NCBI GenBank assembly: GCA_002396335.1
Contig: DGXN01000015.1
Span: 14,861-24,702, forward strand
Reading direction: 5' to 3'
Length of the DNA: 9,842 nt
Source: Bacteroidales bacterium UBA4231
GTDB lineage: Bacteria; Bacteroidota; Bacteroidia; Bacteroidales; UBA932
Made by a program: the position numbers and the translations under genes. The notes beneath the pieces were generated by a model, which was given only the letters and a program-made list of their open reading frames with translations, made no database searches and was not told the DNA's origin. Below are positions 1 to 6,542 of this stretch, one piece after another (within the stretch, counting starts at the first letter, position 1; the number at the start of each line of letters is the position of its first letter).

Positions 1-306
<306 letters not shown>

Positions 307-326
307 TTAGTGGTTTATGTAATCTG

Positions 327-1214
327 TTATTGATTATTCAGAAGGGATGCGTCGCCAATCTGCACGCCAGCCTCCGGACCTGCGATGCGGTTCACGAGGC
401 CTTGCAGGACGCTGCCGGGGCCCAGTTCCACAAAACGGGTGGCTCCGTCTTGGAGCATGCGCTGGACGCTGGCGGTCCAGCGGACGGGGGAGGTGAGCTG
501 CTTCAGGAGATTGTCCTTGATGCGGACGGGATCCGTTTCCGGAAGGGCGGTGACGTTCTGGTAGATGGGGCACAGGGGCGCCTTGACGGGCGTAGCGGCG
601 ATGGCTTCGCCGAGCGCCTGGCGGGCAGGCTCCATGAGCGGCGAATGGAATGCCCCGCTGACGGGGAGGCGCAGGGCCCGCTTGGCTCCGGCTTCCTTGA
701 GCGCGGCGCAGGCCTCATCCACGGCTTTTTCCTCTCCGGAGATAACCACCTGGCCGGGCGCGTTGTAATTGGCGGGAAGGACGCCGGGGATGCCGGCGCA
801 GACCTCTTCGATGGTGCTGTCGGGCAGCTTGATGATGGCGGCCATGGCGCCAGGCTGCATTTCGCAGCATTTCTGCATCTGGGCGGCGCGGAGGGCCACC
901 AGGCGGAGGCCGTCTTCAAAGCTGAGGGCGCCGGAGGCGACCAGGGCGGAGAACTCGCCCAGGGAGTGGCCGGCGACCATGTCCGGCTTTTGGCTGAGGC
1001 TCAGGGCCAGGACGACACTGTGCAGGAAGATGGCGGGCTGGGTAACACGGGTTTCCTTCAGATCCGCATCCGAGCCTTCGAACATGATGTCCGTAAGGCG
1101 GAAACCGAGGATTTGGTTTGCCTTTTCCATCAGGTCCTGATGGGCGTCGTACAAGTCTTTTCCCATTCCCGGGAATTGGGCCCCCTGACCGGGGAAGATG
1201 TATGCAGTTTTCAT
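327..1214 (-). CDS. fabD: Malonyl-CoA:acyl carrier protein transacylase
   Basis: A cytoplasmic 295-residue enzyme that transfers malonyl from CoA to acyl carrier protein, supplying the extender unit for type II fatty-acid synthesis. Seen: FPGQGAQ at residues 7-13 (Gln10 corresponds to the oxyanion-hole Gln of the family), the nucleophile elbow GHSLGEFSA with Ser84, Arg109 in the LRLVALRA segment (the malonate carboxylate-binding Arg), GAFHSPLM with catalytic His190, and the late motif ELGPGSVLQGL. Length is close to the usual ~310 residues. The start is firm because residue 1 lies just before the conserved FPGQG. A -7 box sits only 8 bases upstream, so the mRNA should have almost no leader. 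Its neighbour downstream (26 bases) is the pyruvate oxidoreductase gene; upstream is anmK, separated by a terminator. No other fab genes are adjacent in this window. Confidence 0.97.
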   Translation of the reverse strand: MKTAYIFPGQGAQFPGMGKDLYDAHQDLMEKANQILGFRLTDIMFEGSDADLKETRVTQPAIFLHSVVLALSLSQKPDMVAGHSLGEFSALVASGALSFEDGLRLVALRAAQMQKCCEMQPGAMAAIIKLPDSTIEEVCAGIPGVLPANYNAPGQVVISGEEKAVDEACAALKEAGAKRALRLPVSGAFHSPLMEPARQALGEAIAATPVKAPLCPIYQNVTALPETDPVRIKDNLLKQLTSPVRWTASVQRMLQDGATRFVELGPGSVLQGLVNRIAGPEAGVQIGDASLLNNQ

Positions 1215-1222
1215 GTATCGTA

Positions 1223-1230
1223 CAAATATA
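1223..1230 (-). promoter_or_regulatory. fabD promoter, Bacteroidetes -7 box
   Basis: On the minus strand this reads TATATTTG, an exact match to the Bacteroidetes -7 consensus TAnnTTTG. Eight bases separate it from the fabD ATG, which puts the expected transcription start within 0-3 bases of the start codon. No clear -33 TTTG element is seen at the usual spacing. Confidence 0.65.
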
Positions 1231-1255
1231 AGGAATATTTCCCGAATTTCCTTAT
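1228..1255. repeat. Interrupted palindrome overlapping the fabD promoter (candidate operator)
   Basis: Arms ATAAGGAA (1228-1235) and TTCCTTAT (1248-1255) are perfect 8-base inverted repeats separated by 12 bases. A smaller TTC-CC-GAA dyad (1239-1246) lies inside, with its centre one base off the outer centre. The element overlaps the -7 box and runs upstream over about -10 to -40. Most of it should lie upstream of the transcription start, so a protein-binding operator is more natural than an RNA hairpin. The regulator is unknown. Confidence 0.4.
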
Positions 1256-1273
1256 GGAAAACCCGGTGAAATG

Positions 1274-1299
1274 AAAAAAGACCTTTTCAGGAAGGATCT
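1274..1299 (-). terminator. Rho-independent terminator after anmK
   Basis: On the minus strand, three bases beyond the anmK stop codon, the RNA can pair AGA with UCU and CCUU with AAGG around a CCUGAA loop with one bulged U, followed directly by a run of U residues. The stem is short but the placement and U tract are right. It separates anmK from fabD, agreeing with fabD having its own promoter. Confidence 0.6.
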
Positions 1300-1301
1300 G
1301 T

Positions 1302-2357
1302 TCAGATTTTGAACAGCATGCCGCCGATGTTGTCCTGCTCCGCACCGGTCACGGACTTGAGGCAGGAGGGCTCATCGGCCATGTACAGGGCGCCCAGGAA
1401 AGCGAAGATGAGGGCTTCCTTGAACTCCACGATGGCCGGTTCGGGAATGACGATGCGGCAGCCCGACAGCGTTTTCATCCGCCCGACCAGGTACTTGTTG
1501 TACGCCCCGCCGCCCGTCACGAGGATTGTCCGTCCGGGTACGGTGACCCGCCGGAGCTGTTCCGCGCAGTGCTCGCAGTAAGTGGCCAGCTTGTCCGGAA
1601 GGGAAAGGGCCGACGCATCCAGCAGCGGGAAGATGTTGCGCTCCACCCACTCGCGCCCCAGGGATTTCGGCGCTTTCCGGGCATAGTAATCCAAGCTGTT
1701 GAGCTGCTTTAGAAGAACTTGGCTAACTGTCCCGCTTTCAGCGATTTTTCCGTCCTCGTCCATCTCTTTTCCAATCGACCGGCACAGGCGGTTCAGCACA
1801 TAGTTTACAGGCGAGATGTCAAAGGCGGTCCTCCGCTCTCCGTCCCGGTACGAAATGTTGGAAAACCCGCCGATATTCAGGCAATAGTCGTACTCCCCGA
1901 AAAGGAGGTTGTCGCCGATGGGAACCAGCGGCGCCCCCTGTCCGCCCAGCATGATGTCCAGGCGCCGGAAATCCGACACCGTCGGGATGTGGGTGACGGC
2001 CGCGATGGCCGCCCCGTCCCCGATCTGGAACATGATTTTTTTCTCCGGTTCGTGGAAGACGGTGCTGCCGTGGGAGGCCACGATGTCGGCCTTGATGCCG
2101 AATTCCCGGATGAACTCGTTGACCCGCTGGCCCAGGTACCGGCCATATTCGCTGTGGAAAGCCACGAACTCCCGTGCGCTCATGGTCTGCACTTCCTGTC
2201 CCAGCTTTTTCTTCAGCGCGGCGGGGTAGGGATAGCCTTTGGCACAGTCGATGGTGTAGGTCCAGGCTCCGCCGTCCTTGCGGAACGTGGCGCAGCAGAT
2301 GTCCAGTCCATCCACCGATGTCCCCGACATGAGGCCGATTGACGTAATCGCTTTCAT
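1302..2357 (-). CDS. anmK: Anhydro-N-acetylmuramic acid kinase
   Basis: A cytoplasmic 351-residue sugar kinase of the ASKHA fold. It opens the 1,6-anhydro ring of anhydro-MurNAc and phosphorylates it with ATP to MurNAc-6-phosphate during peptidoglycan recycling. Seen: GLMSGTSVDGLD (residues 8-19, phosphate-binding loop), SHGSTVFHE (95-103), QIGDGAAIA (111-119), the signature LGGQGAPLVPIGD (137-149), NIGGFSNIS (161-169), AFDISPVN (178-185, where Asp180 matches the catalytic Asp of the family FDxGPGN segment), and TGGGAYN (281-287). Start choice: an in-frame ATG at 2421-2423 would add 22 Lys/Arg/Phe-rich residues absent from the family and would run into the divergent tRNA promoter, so I place the start at 2355-2357, immediately before KAITSIGLMSGT. 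A poor -7 match (TAAATTCG, 2372-2379) lies 14 bases upstream. The next enzyme of the route, MurQ, is not in this window. Confidence 0.94.
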   Translation of the reverse strand: MKAITSIGLMSGTSVDGLDICCATFRKDGGAWTYTIDCAKGYPYPAALKKKLGQEVQTMSAREFVAFHSEYGRYLGQRVNEFIREFGIKADIVASHGSTVFHEPEKKIMFQIGDGAAIAAVTHIPTVSDFRRLDIMLGGQGAPLVPIGDNLLFGEYDYCLNIGGFSNISYRDGERRTAFDISPVNYVLNRLCRSIGKEMDEDGKIAESGTVSQVLLKQLNSLDYYARKAPKSLGREWVERNIFPLLDASALSLPDKLATYCEHCAEQLRRVTVPGRTILVTGGGAYNKYLVGRMKTLSGCRIVIPEPAIVEFKEALIFAFLGALYMADEPSCLKSVTGAEQDNIGGMLFKI

Positions 2358-2402
2358 CTTCCAAGTTTTTGCGAATTTACGAAATCTTTTCAAAAAATGT
2401 TG

Positions 2403-2410
2403 TATCTTTG
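2403..2410 (+). promoter_or_regulatory. Promoter -7 box of tRNA-Arg
   Basis: TATCTTTG matches the Bacteroidetes TAnnTTTG consensus exactly and lies 16 bases before the mature 5' end of the tRNA, so the primary transcript would carry a 5' leader of roughly 10 bases. The 45 bases between here and the anmK start form a divergent intergenic region. No clear -33 element is seen. Confidence 0.7.
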
Positions 2411-2426
2411 CAATCCTTAACACAGC

Positions 2427-2498
2427 GCCCCTGTAGTTTAAAGGATAGAATAACGGATTCCGGTTCCGTTGGTCCCGGTTCGATTCCGAGCGGGGGTA
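2427..2498 (+). tRNA. tRNA-Arg (anticodon CCG)
   Basis: A full cloverleaf can be drawn by hand. The acceptor GCCCCTG (2427-2433) pairs with CGGGGGT (2491-2497), with G1:U72 and U6:G67 wobbles. T8 and A9 follow, then a D arm with GTTT/GAAT. The anticodon stem ACGGA/TCCGT encloses TTCCGGT, giving anticodon CCG, which reads CGG (Arg). The variable region is four bases (TGGT). The T arm CCCGG-TTCGATT-CCGAG contains one C50:A64 mismatch. The discriminator is A2498. CCA is not encoded, as is usual in this phylum. A promoter and a terminator flank the gene, so it is a single-gene transcript. Confidence 0.93.
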
Positions 2499-2500
2499 CT

Positions 2501-2541
2501 AGGAAAGACTGACGCATGCGCGCCAGTCTTTCCTGTTTTAT
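2501..2541 (+). terminator. Rho-independent terminator of the tRNA-Arg transcript
   Basis: AGGAAAGACTG (2501-2511) pairs perfectly with CAGTCTTTCCT (2524-2534). Inside, CGC (2513-2515) pairs with GCG (2520-2522) around an ATGC loop, and one A:C mismatch separates the two helices. The stem is followed by GTTTTATT. It starts three bases after the tRNA. Confidence 0.88.
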
Positions 2542-2576
2542 TCATTGAGGGTCTTCCTTCCTCCCATTCATTCTGG

Positions 2577-2673
2577 CTCGGGCTTGGTCAAATTTCGTAA
2601 ACACCTAACTATCAACACATTACGAAAACACTTTAAGCCCGAGGTCACTTTTAAAACGCACCTCGGGCTTGAG
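2577..2673. repeat. Nested and competing inverted repeats, function unknown
   Basis: The 264 bases between the tRNA and the next gene contain no gene I can support, but they are structured. CTCGGGCTT (2577-2585) pairs with AAGCCCGAG (2635-2643). Nested inside, TTTCGTAA (2593-2600) pairs with TTACGAAA (2620-2627), with equal 7-base unpaired gaps on both sides. The middle arm can instead form an 11-base stem with a third copy: AAGCCCGAGGT (2635-2645) with ACCTCGGGCTT (2660-2670), around a 14-base loop. The two folds are mutually exclusive. No U-rich tail follows on either strand, so an ordinary terminator is not supported. Confidence 0.7.
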
Positions 2674-2749
2674 ACATATTACTAACAAATTGACGCTCAA
2701 AGACTTACAGATTGTGCCAAAGCCTGGCCCAAAAAATGTAGAGAATGCA

Positions 2750-2757
2750 TATCTTTG
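2750..2757 (+). promoter_or_regulatory. Promoter -7 box of the three-helix membrane protein gene
   Basis: TATCTTTG is an exact -7 consensus match ending only five bases before the ATG at 2763. It overlaps an upstream in-frame ATG (2745), which therefore cannot be in a transcript from this promoter. That decides the start and predicts a leaderless mRNA. Confidence 0.65.
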
Positions 2758-2762
2758 TATGT

Positions 2763-3491
2763 ATGAAGCGTCTTATCCTCAATTATTGGTGGGCCCTTCC
2801 CATATTGTTGTTCCTCTGCCTGTTGTGGTTGGGGTTCTTGTTTACCCACGAACCGACTGTATTGGAGAGCATTGTCGGCTTTTTGTTGCTTTTGGTACTG
2901 ATTTGTCTTATCGCGTCTTGGGTCGTCTTGCTCGTGAACAAGAAATGGTGGAAATGCTTGTTGTCATTTGCTCTTACCGTTGGCATCATCTGCCTGCTTT
3001 GGTTCCCGCTTGTCATAGCTGCCATGACCGGCCCCGATGGATTTGGGAAAAAGCATCCCATTCCTGATGGGCTTGAATATTACCTTCCTATTGAGCGTCC
3101 AGAGAGTGATTACCTTAGGAATACATTTTCGTCTGTGGAGATGGATTCTTTGGACGTATCTTCTTTCCTTCGGATATGGGGCGATAAGGGAGTGTACTAT
3201 TATGACTTCTCCTACGGCACACTCCCAGCTGGTGATGTCTTCCTTCGTTGTTATGAAGTGACCGAGAACTGTACACTATCGGAAGAAAGACTGCCGGATG
3301 AAACCACCGTCCACATCGATGCAAAACCTTCCTTCTCCAAGCTGGTCGAGAAAAAAAGGTTTGTCATTTCCGAAGGCGACTGGGGAGACTATTATGCCGC
3401 ACGTATCGAGGTCTGGCACCGGGACGCCAAGACCGGGGATGAAAGGAAAGTGATGGAAAAGGTTTATCGGGTTGAGGGTTATATGAGATAG
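2763..3491 (+). CDS. Hypothetical membrane protein, three N-terminal helices plus extracytoplasmic domain
   Basis: I do not recognise the family. The 242-residue protein has three strongly hydrophobic helices at about residues 11-27, 37-58 and 64-88, then a polar C-terminal domain of about 150 residues rich in Tyr, Asp and Glu. By the positive-inside rule (MKRL at the N-terminus, NKKWWK between helices 2 and 3), the C-terminal domain should lie in the periplasm. That domain looks like beta strands (LRCYEVTE, ARIEVWHRD, MEKVYRVEGY), but no catalytic motif is visible. Start: an ATG at 2745 is in frame but overlaps the -7 box, so the ATG at 2763 is preferred. The gene and its upstream region are visibly less GC-rich than both flanks. 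It stands alone next to a tRNA gene and converges on the DUF4625 operon, with about 80 bases between the stops and no obvious terminator. Recent acquisition is possible but unproven. Confidence 0.72.
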   Translation: MKRLILNYWWALPILLFLCLLWLGFLFTHEPTVLESIVGFLLLLVLICLIASWVVLLVNKKWWKCLLSFALTVGIICLLWFPLVIAAMTGPDGFGKKHPIPDGLEYYLPIERPESDYLRNTFSSVEMDSLDVSSFLRIWGDKGVYYYDFSYGTLPAGDVFLRCYEVTENCTLSEERLPDETTVHIDAKPSFSKLVEKKRFVISEGDWGDYYAARIEVWHRDAKTGDERKVMEKVYRVEGYMR

Positions 3492-3570
3492 GAATTCGGA
3501 AGCACATCCCTCAACGCCCAAATCCTTTCCAGGTCTTTCAGGAATTGGTTCGATATTACTCCGGTTGCGT

Positions 3571-4053
3571 TTATTCTTCGATGTGAATGCTGACGGAGCG
3601 GAGCTGCTGCCAGCCGGCGGCGTCGGTGACGCGGATCATGAAGTGGTATTCGCCCGGGTCGATGTCTGCGGGGATGGGGATTTTGAGGTCGGCCTCGTAG
3701 ACGGTCTTGCCGGCGGGAATCGCATAGGATTTGTTGAACACCCAGGGATTGACGGGTTCCGCATCTTCGTGTTCCTCGCCTTCATGCTCGGGGCAGTCTT
3801 CGGCCTCGGTGCTGTGGGTGTGGTGGTCGTGGTTGGTGTGGATTTCCAGGTTGAACGAGCCCAGTTCCGTGTCGTCCGTAAAGGCATAGGCGAAGGGGAG
3901 CACACCGCCGCAGTGGAATTCCTGGCAGTTCTGCGGAGACGCATAGTCGCTGACGGGGAGGATCTCGGGCGGGGTCATGTCTTTTTTGCCGTTCTCACAG
4001 CCGGCAAGGATCAAAGTGGAAAGGGTTATAAGGAGGATCAATAATTGTTTCAT
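3571..4053 (-). CDS. DUF4625-type lipoprotein with His/Asp/Glu-rich insert
   Basis: A 160-residue lipoprotein. Seen: a type II signal MKQLLILLITLSTLILAGC with lipidated Cys19; a Cys/His pair in NCQEFHC (residues 42-48); FNLEIH followed by the acidic, His-rich insert THDHH-like segment (about residues 72-98; H72, H75, H77, H78, H80, H90, H95); and a C-terminal Ig-like part with DPGEYHFMIRVTDAAG (132-147). The spacing of LEIH, the His-rich loop and YHFxIxVTDxxG fits DUF4625, a Bacteroidetes lipoprotein family of unknown function with a predicted Ig-like fold. The insert suggests metal binding (inference). The frame stays open upstream to 4251, but that overlaps the receptor gene; the ATG at 4051-4053 gives a perfect lipoprotein signal. 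The gene begins 14 bases after the TonB receptor stop, so it is the last gene of that operon. Whether the lipoprotein faces the periplasm or the cell surface is not clear from the residues after Cys19. Confidence 0.85.
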   Translation of the reverse strand: MKQLLILLITLSTLILAGCENGKKDMTPPEILPVSDYASPQNCQEFHCGGVLPFAYAFTDDTELGSFNLEIHTNHDHHTHSTEAEDCPEHEGEEHEDAEPVNPWVFNKSYAIPAGKTVYEADLKIPIPADIDPGEYHFMIRVTDAAGWQQLRSVSIHIEE

Positions 4054-4067
4054 AATCAGGTAATTGT

Positions 4068-6149
4068 TTAAAATACGAGTCCCAACATGAGCGAGGCGTT
4101 GATGCCGGGCTCCGGGATACCGATGAGCCGATAGTAGCTGGTATGGTCGTAATACCGCCTGTTCAGGAGGTTTTCCACCTGCAGGCCGGTCTTCAGCCGG
4201 GTTTTTCCGAGCGGGAAGGATTTTCCTGCGGACAGATTGAGGGTATACCATCCGTCGGTCGGTTTCTCAGGAGGGACAATCTCCAGCTGGGCCCCGCAGA
4301 TGCGGACGTCCAGTTTCACGAAACCGTCTTCGCCGAAGGCGTACTTTGCGCTCACGTCGGCCTTCCACGGGGGGCAGAAGGGGAGTGTGTAGCCTTTCTT
4401 GGCACCGCTCATCTGACGGGCATAGAGGTATTCTCCCTTGGCTTCCAGTTCCCAGTGCGGGGTGAGCGTCCAGATGGCCTGCGCCTCGAAACCCGCGCGG
4501 AGCACCTGCGCCTGCGTGTAGGTGTACATCTGGAGTCCTTCGTAATAGAGGGAGCCGGGATTCAGGTAGATATAATTGGGGAACCAGTTGAAGTAGGGGT
4601 CCAGTCTGAGGTTCAGGCGGCTGCCCATCCAGTTGATGCCCAGATCCACCTGGTAGGACTGCTCGGGTTCCAGGTCGGCCGATCCCTTCTCGTACCGGAA
4701 GATATGGTAGTTCACCCCGTCGGCCCCCAGTTCCTTGGGAATGGGGACGCGGAAACTCTTGCCGACGTTGGCCTTGAGCACCCATCGGCCCGGACTCCAT
4801 GCGCCGCCGACACTCCAGGTGAAGCTGTTGAAATGCCGCCGGATGTCGCCGGAGCGCTGTTTGTACACGGGCGTGCAGCTTTCGTCGGGGGTGGTGAACC
4901 AGTCCCGGTAGCCGTGGATGCCGGTGGATACGTGGTCGTAGCGGATGCCGGCGTTCACGTTCAGGCTTTCGGAGAACCGGTGCCGGTCAATGGCGAACAC
5001 ACCGCCCGAGAGGGTCTCGAAGTCCGGGATGATGAAGCCCCAGCCGCCGCGCCGGTTGTGCTGGAACTCGGCGTCGGCCCCGGCCTGAAACTGGTTTTGG
5101 GCGGAAAAGTCCAATTTTCCCCCCAGTTTTCCGGTCAGGGTGTGCTTGCGGAAGACGCGTTCCAGGTCGTCGGATGGGGTGGGCATGTAACCGTGCGAGA
5201 CGGGTTCGGAGCGTTCCTGGCGGTGGTTCCACTGCCAGGCCAGGTCGCCGTCCAGGGAGAAGCCGTTCCCGTGATAGTGGGAGTGGCTGTGGACGGAGAG
5301 GTGGTTCACACTCTGCCAGGGGAGGTCGATATCCCGGCGGGAGGCGTCGTAGTCAATCTCAGACAGGCGTACTTCCAGACCATGTGCATTGGCGAAAAAA
5401 CCGCTCTTGGACCAAGTGTCCGACACTTTCAGGTCCGTTCTGAAATGCCTTCCCACATAACCCAGGGTGACGGCGGCGTCGGCCTCCCGGCCTGCGGTGT
5501 TGCGGAGCGTGCCGTCCTTCAGGGGAATCCGGTACGAGTAGTACTCGATCCCGTCGGCCGGGACGCGGTAGTCGGCGTAGTCGGAGCCGGTCAGGTGGAG
5601 CCGCCAGTAGAAATGCTCCCTGCGCCCCTGCAGCCGGGCCGATACTCCCGCCGACAGGTTGTTGGTCCGTCCGAACAGGTTCACCCGGCCTTCGAAAGGC
5701 TTGACGGGCAGGTAATTGGTATAGATCCCCAGCACGCCGCCGATGGCGTCGGAGCCGTACATCAGGGCGCCGGGCCCTTTGACGACCTCGATGCGGTCTA
5801 CGGCGAACTGGTCGATCTCCAGGCCGTGGTCGTCGCCCCACTGCTGGCCTTCGTGCTTGATGCCGTCGACCGTAACGGCGATGCGGTTGAAGCCCAGGCC
5901 CCGGATGGCGGGCTTGGACTGCCCGGAGCCGATGGCGCGTGCCTGCACGCCGGGAATGGCGCTCAGACTCTGCATCAGGGTTGCGGAGAAATGGTTTTCG
6001 ATATAATTCCGGCCTACCTCTATGCTTCCCAGGCTAAGGTGCATCAGCTCCTGACGCTGCGACTCGCCGTAGACGGTGGCCGGACCCAGGACCTGAACGG
6101 TATCCTTAACCTGCAGCATGAAAGCGGCTGCCAGGATACTTGCAATCAT
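4068..6149 (-). CDS. TonB-dependent outer-membrane receptor, probably for a metal or metal complex
   Basis: A 693-residue outer-membrane gated porin that imports a ligand using TonB-ExbBD energy. Seen: a short hydrophobic N-terminus (MIASILAAAF), a TonB box-like DTVQVLG (residues 16-22), a plug domain at about 45-150 with IRGLGFNRIAVTVDGIKHE, GDDHGLEIDQ and DRIEVVKGPGALMYGSDAIGG, and then beta-strand repeats ending in the terminal Phe of LMLGLVF, as outer-membrane barrels do. It lacks an N-terminal carboxypeptidase-regulatory-like domain, so it resembles metal, heme, cobalamin or siderophore receptors rather than SusC glycan importers. A segment HSHSHYH (287-293) recalls His-rich loops of zinc receptors such as ZnuD. 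An in-frame TAA four codons upstream fixes the earliest start; Met11 is a weaker alternative. It is the middle gene of the operon: 33 bases after the His/Cys-rich gene and 14 before the lipoprotein. The exact ligand cannot be read from the sequence. Confidence 0.92.
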   Translation of the reverse strand: MIASILAAAFMLQVKDTVQVLGPATVYGESQRQELMHLSLGSIEVGRNYIENHFSATLMQSLSAIPGVQARAIGSGQSKPAIRGLGFNRIAVTVDGIKHEGQQWGDDHGLEIDQFAVDRIEVVKGPGALMYGSDAIGGVLGIYTNYLPVKPFEGRVNLFGRTNNLSAGVSARLQGRREHFYWRLHLTGSDYADYRVPADGIEYYSYRIPLKDGTLRNTAGREADAAVTLGYVGRHFRTDLKVSDTWSKSGFFANAHGLEVRLSEIDYDASRRDIDLPWQSVNHLSVHSHSHYHGNGFSLDGDLAWQWNHRQERSEPVSHGYMPTPSDDLERVFRKHTLTGKLGGKLDFSAQNQFQAGADAEFQHNRRGGWGFIIPDFETLSGGVFAIDRHRFSESLNVNAGIRYDHVSTGIHGYRDWFTTPDESCTPVYKQRSGDIRRHFNSFTWSVGGAWSPGRWVLKANVGKSFRVPIPKELGADGVNYHIFRYEKGSADLEPEQSYQVDLGINWMGSRLNLRLDPYFNWFPNYIYLNPGSLYYEGLQMYTYTQAQVLRAGFEAQAIWTLTPHWELEAKGEYLYARQMSGAKKGYTLPFCPPWKADVSAKYAFGEDGFVKLDVRICGAQLEIVPPEKPTDGWYTLNLSAGKSFPLGKTRLKTGLQVENLLNRRYYDHTSYYRLIGIPEPGINASLMLGLVF

Positions 6150-6182
6150 ATTTGTGCGTTAAAACTGTTCTGTAATCGGGAA

Positions 6183-6533
6183 TCAGGCGATACACAGGAC
6201 AGGAGGCGCGCGGGTATGACTGTTTTTCAGATGAACCGACAGGTGCGGATGGCTGGAAAAAAGATAGCAGGCCTTCCGTACGGCCATGACCGCTACAGCG
6301 CCGGCACTGACGGCGGCGATGAAGGGAAGGCTCAGGAACTGACAGAGGACGCATTCGGAAAAACCGCCGTGGCCGACGTTCAGATGGTCCTGGTGGGGCA
6401 GGTGATGGACACACTGGACACATTCCTGGGTAAGGGAAATCTGATGCGGGTGGCGGTGAAGGAAAGACGCGAGCATGGCCGGCAGAAATACGGCCAGCAG
6501 CAAAAGGGAACAGATGCGTCTTCTTTTTTCCAT
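6183..6533 (-). CDS. His/Cys-rich small membrane protein, first gene of the TonB receptor operon
   Basis: A 116-residue protein of no family I can name. Seen: a basic start (MEKRRR), a hydrophobic helix at about residues 9-25, a central segment packed with ligands (HRHPH at 26-30; CVQCVHHLPHQDH at 38-50; H55; CVLC at 61-64), a second hydrophobic helix at about 69-86, and a His-containing tail (H95, H97, H101, H106). In all there are 12 His and 7 Cys, including two CxxC motifs. With the basic N-terminus inside, the central segment would lie in the periplasm. This arrangement, directly upstream of a TonB receptor and a His-rich lipoprotein, points to metal binding, sensing or handover (inference). 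Coding status is supported by the -7 box 9 bases upstream, the 33-base spacing to the receptor, and a composition that makes sense only in this frame. DUF2946-like small metal-associated proteins are a possible but unproven relation. Confidence 0.8.
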   Translation of the reverse strand: MEKRRRICSLLLLAVFLPAMLASFLHRHPHQISLTQECVQCVHHLPHQDHLNVGHGGFSECVLCQFLSLPFIAAVSAGAVAVMAVRKACYLFSSHPHLSVHLKNSHTRAPPVLCIA

Positions 6534-6542
6534 AAAACTCTA

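Noticed and set aside
330..1274. A 314-codon plus-strand frame antisense to fabD.
   Set aside because: The fabD frame carries all catalytic residues of the family. The opposite frame is a compositional shadow.
2358..2423. A 22-residue N-terminal extension of anmK from an upstream ATG.
   Set aside because: It is Lys/Arg/Phe-rich, not found before the GLMSGTS motif in the family, and reaches across the divergent tRNA promoter.
3547..3554. GGTTCGAT, also present in the tRNA T loop at 2477-2484, as a possible attachment-site repeat bounding an island.
   Set aside because: The match is only 8 bases, does not extend to the tRNA 3' end, and no integrase gene is present. It is compatible with chance.
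3492..3570. A shared terminator between the convergent three-helix gene and the DUF4625 lipoprotein gene.
   Set aside because: Only 4-base pairings such as TTCC/GGAA are visible, without a T tract. I cannot support a terminator.
4054..4251. A 66-residue N-terminal extension of the DUF4625 lipoprotein.
   Set aside because: It overlaps the end of the TonB receptor gene, is Arg/Pro-rich shadow sequence, and would bury the lipoprotein signal that begins at 4053.
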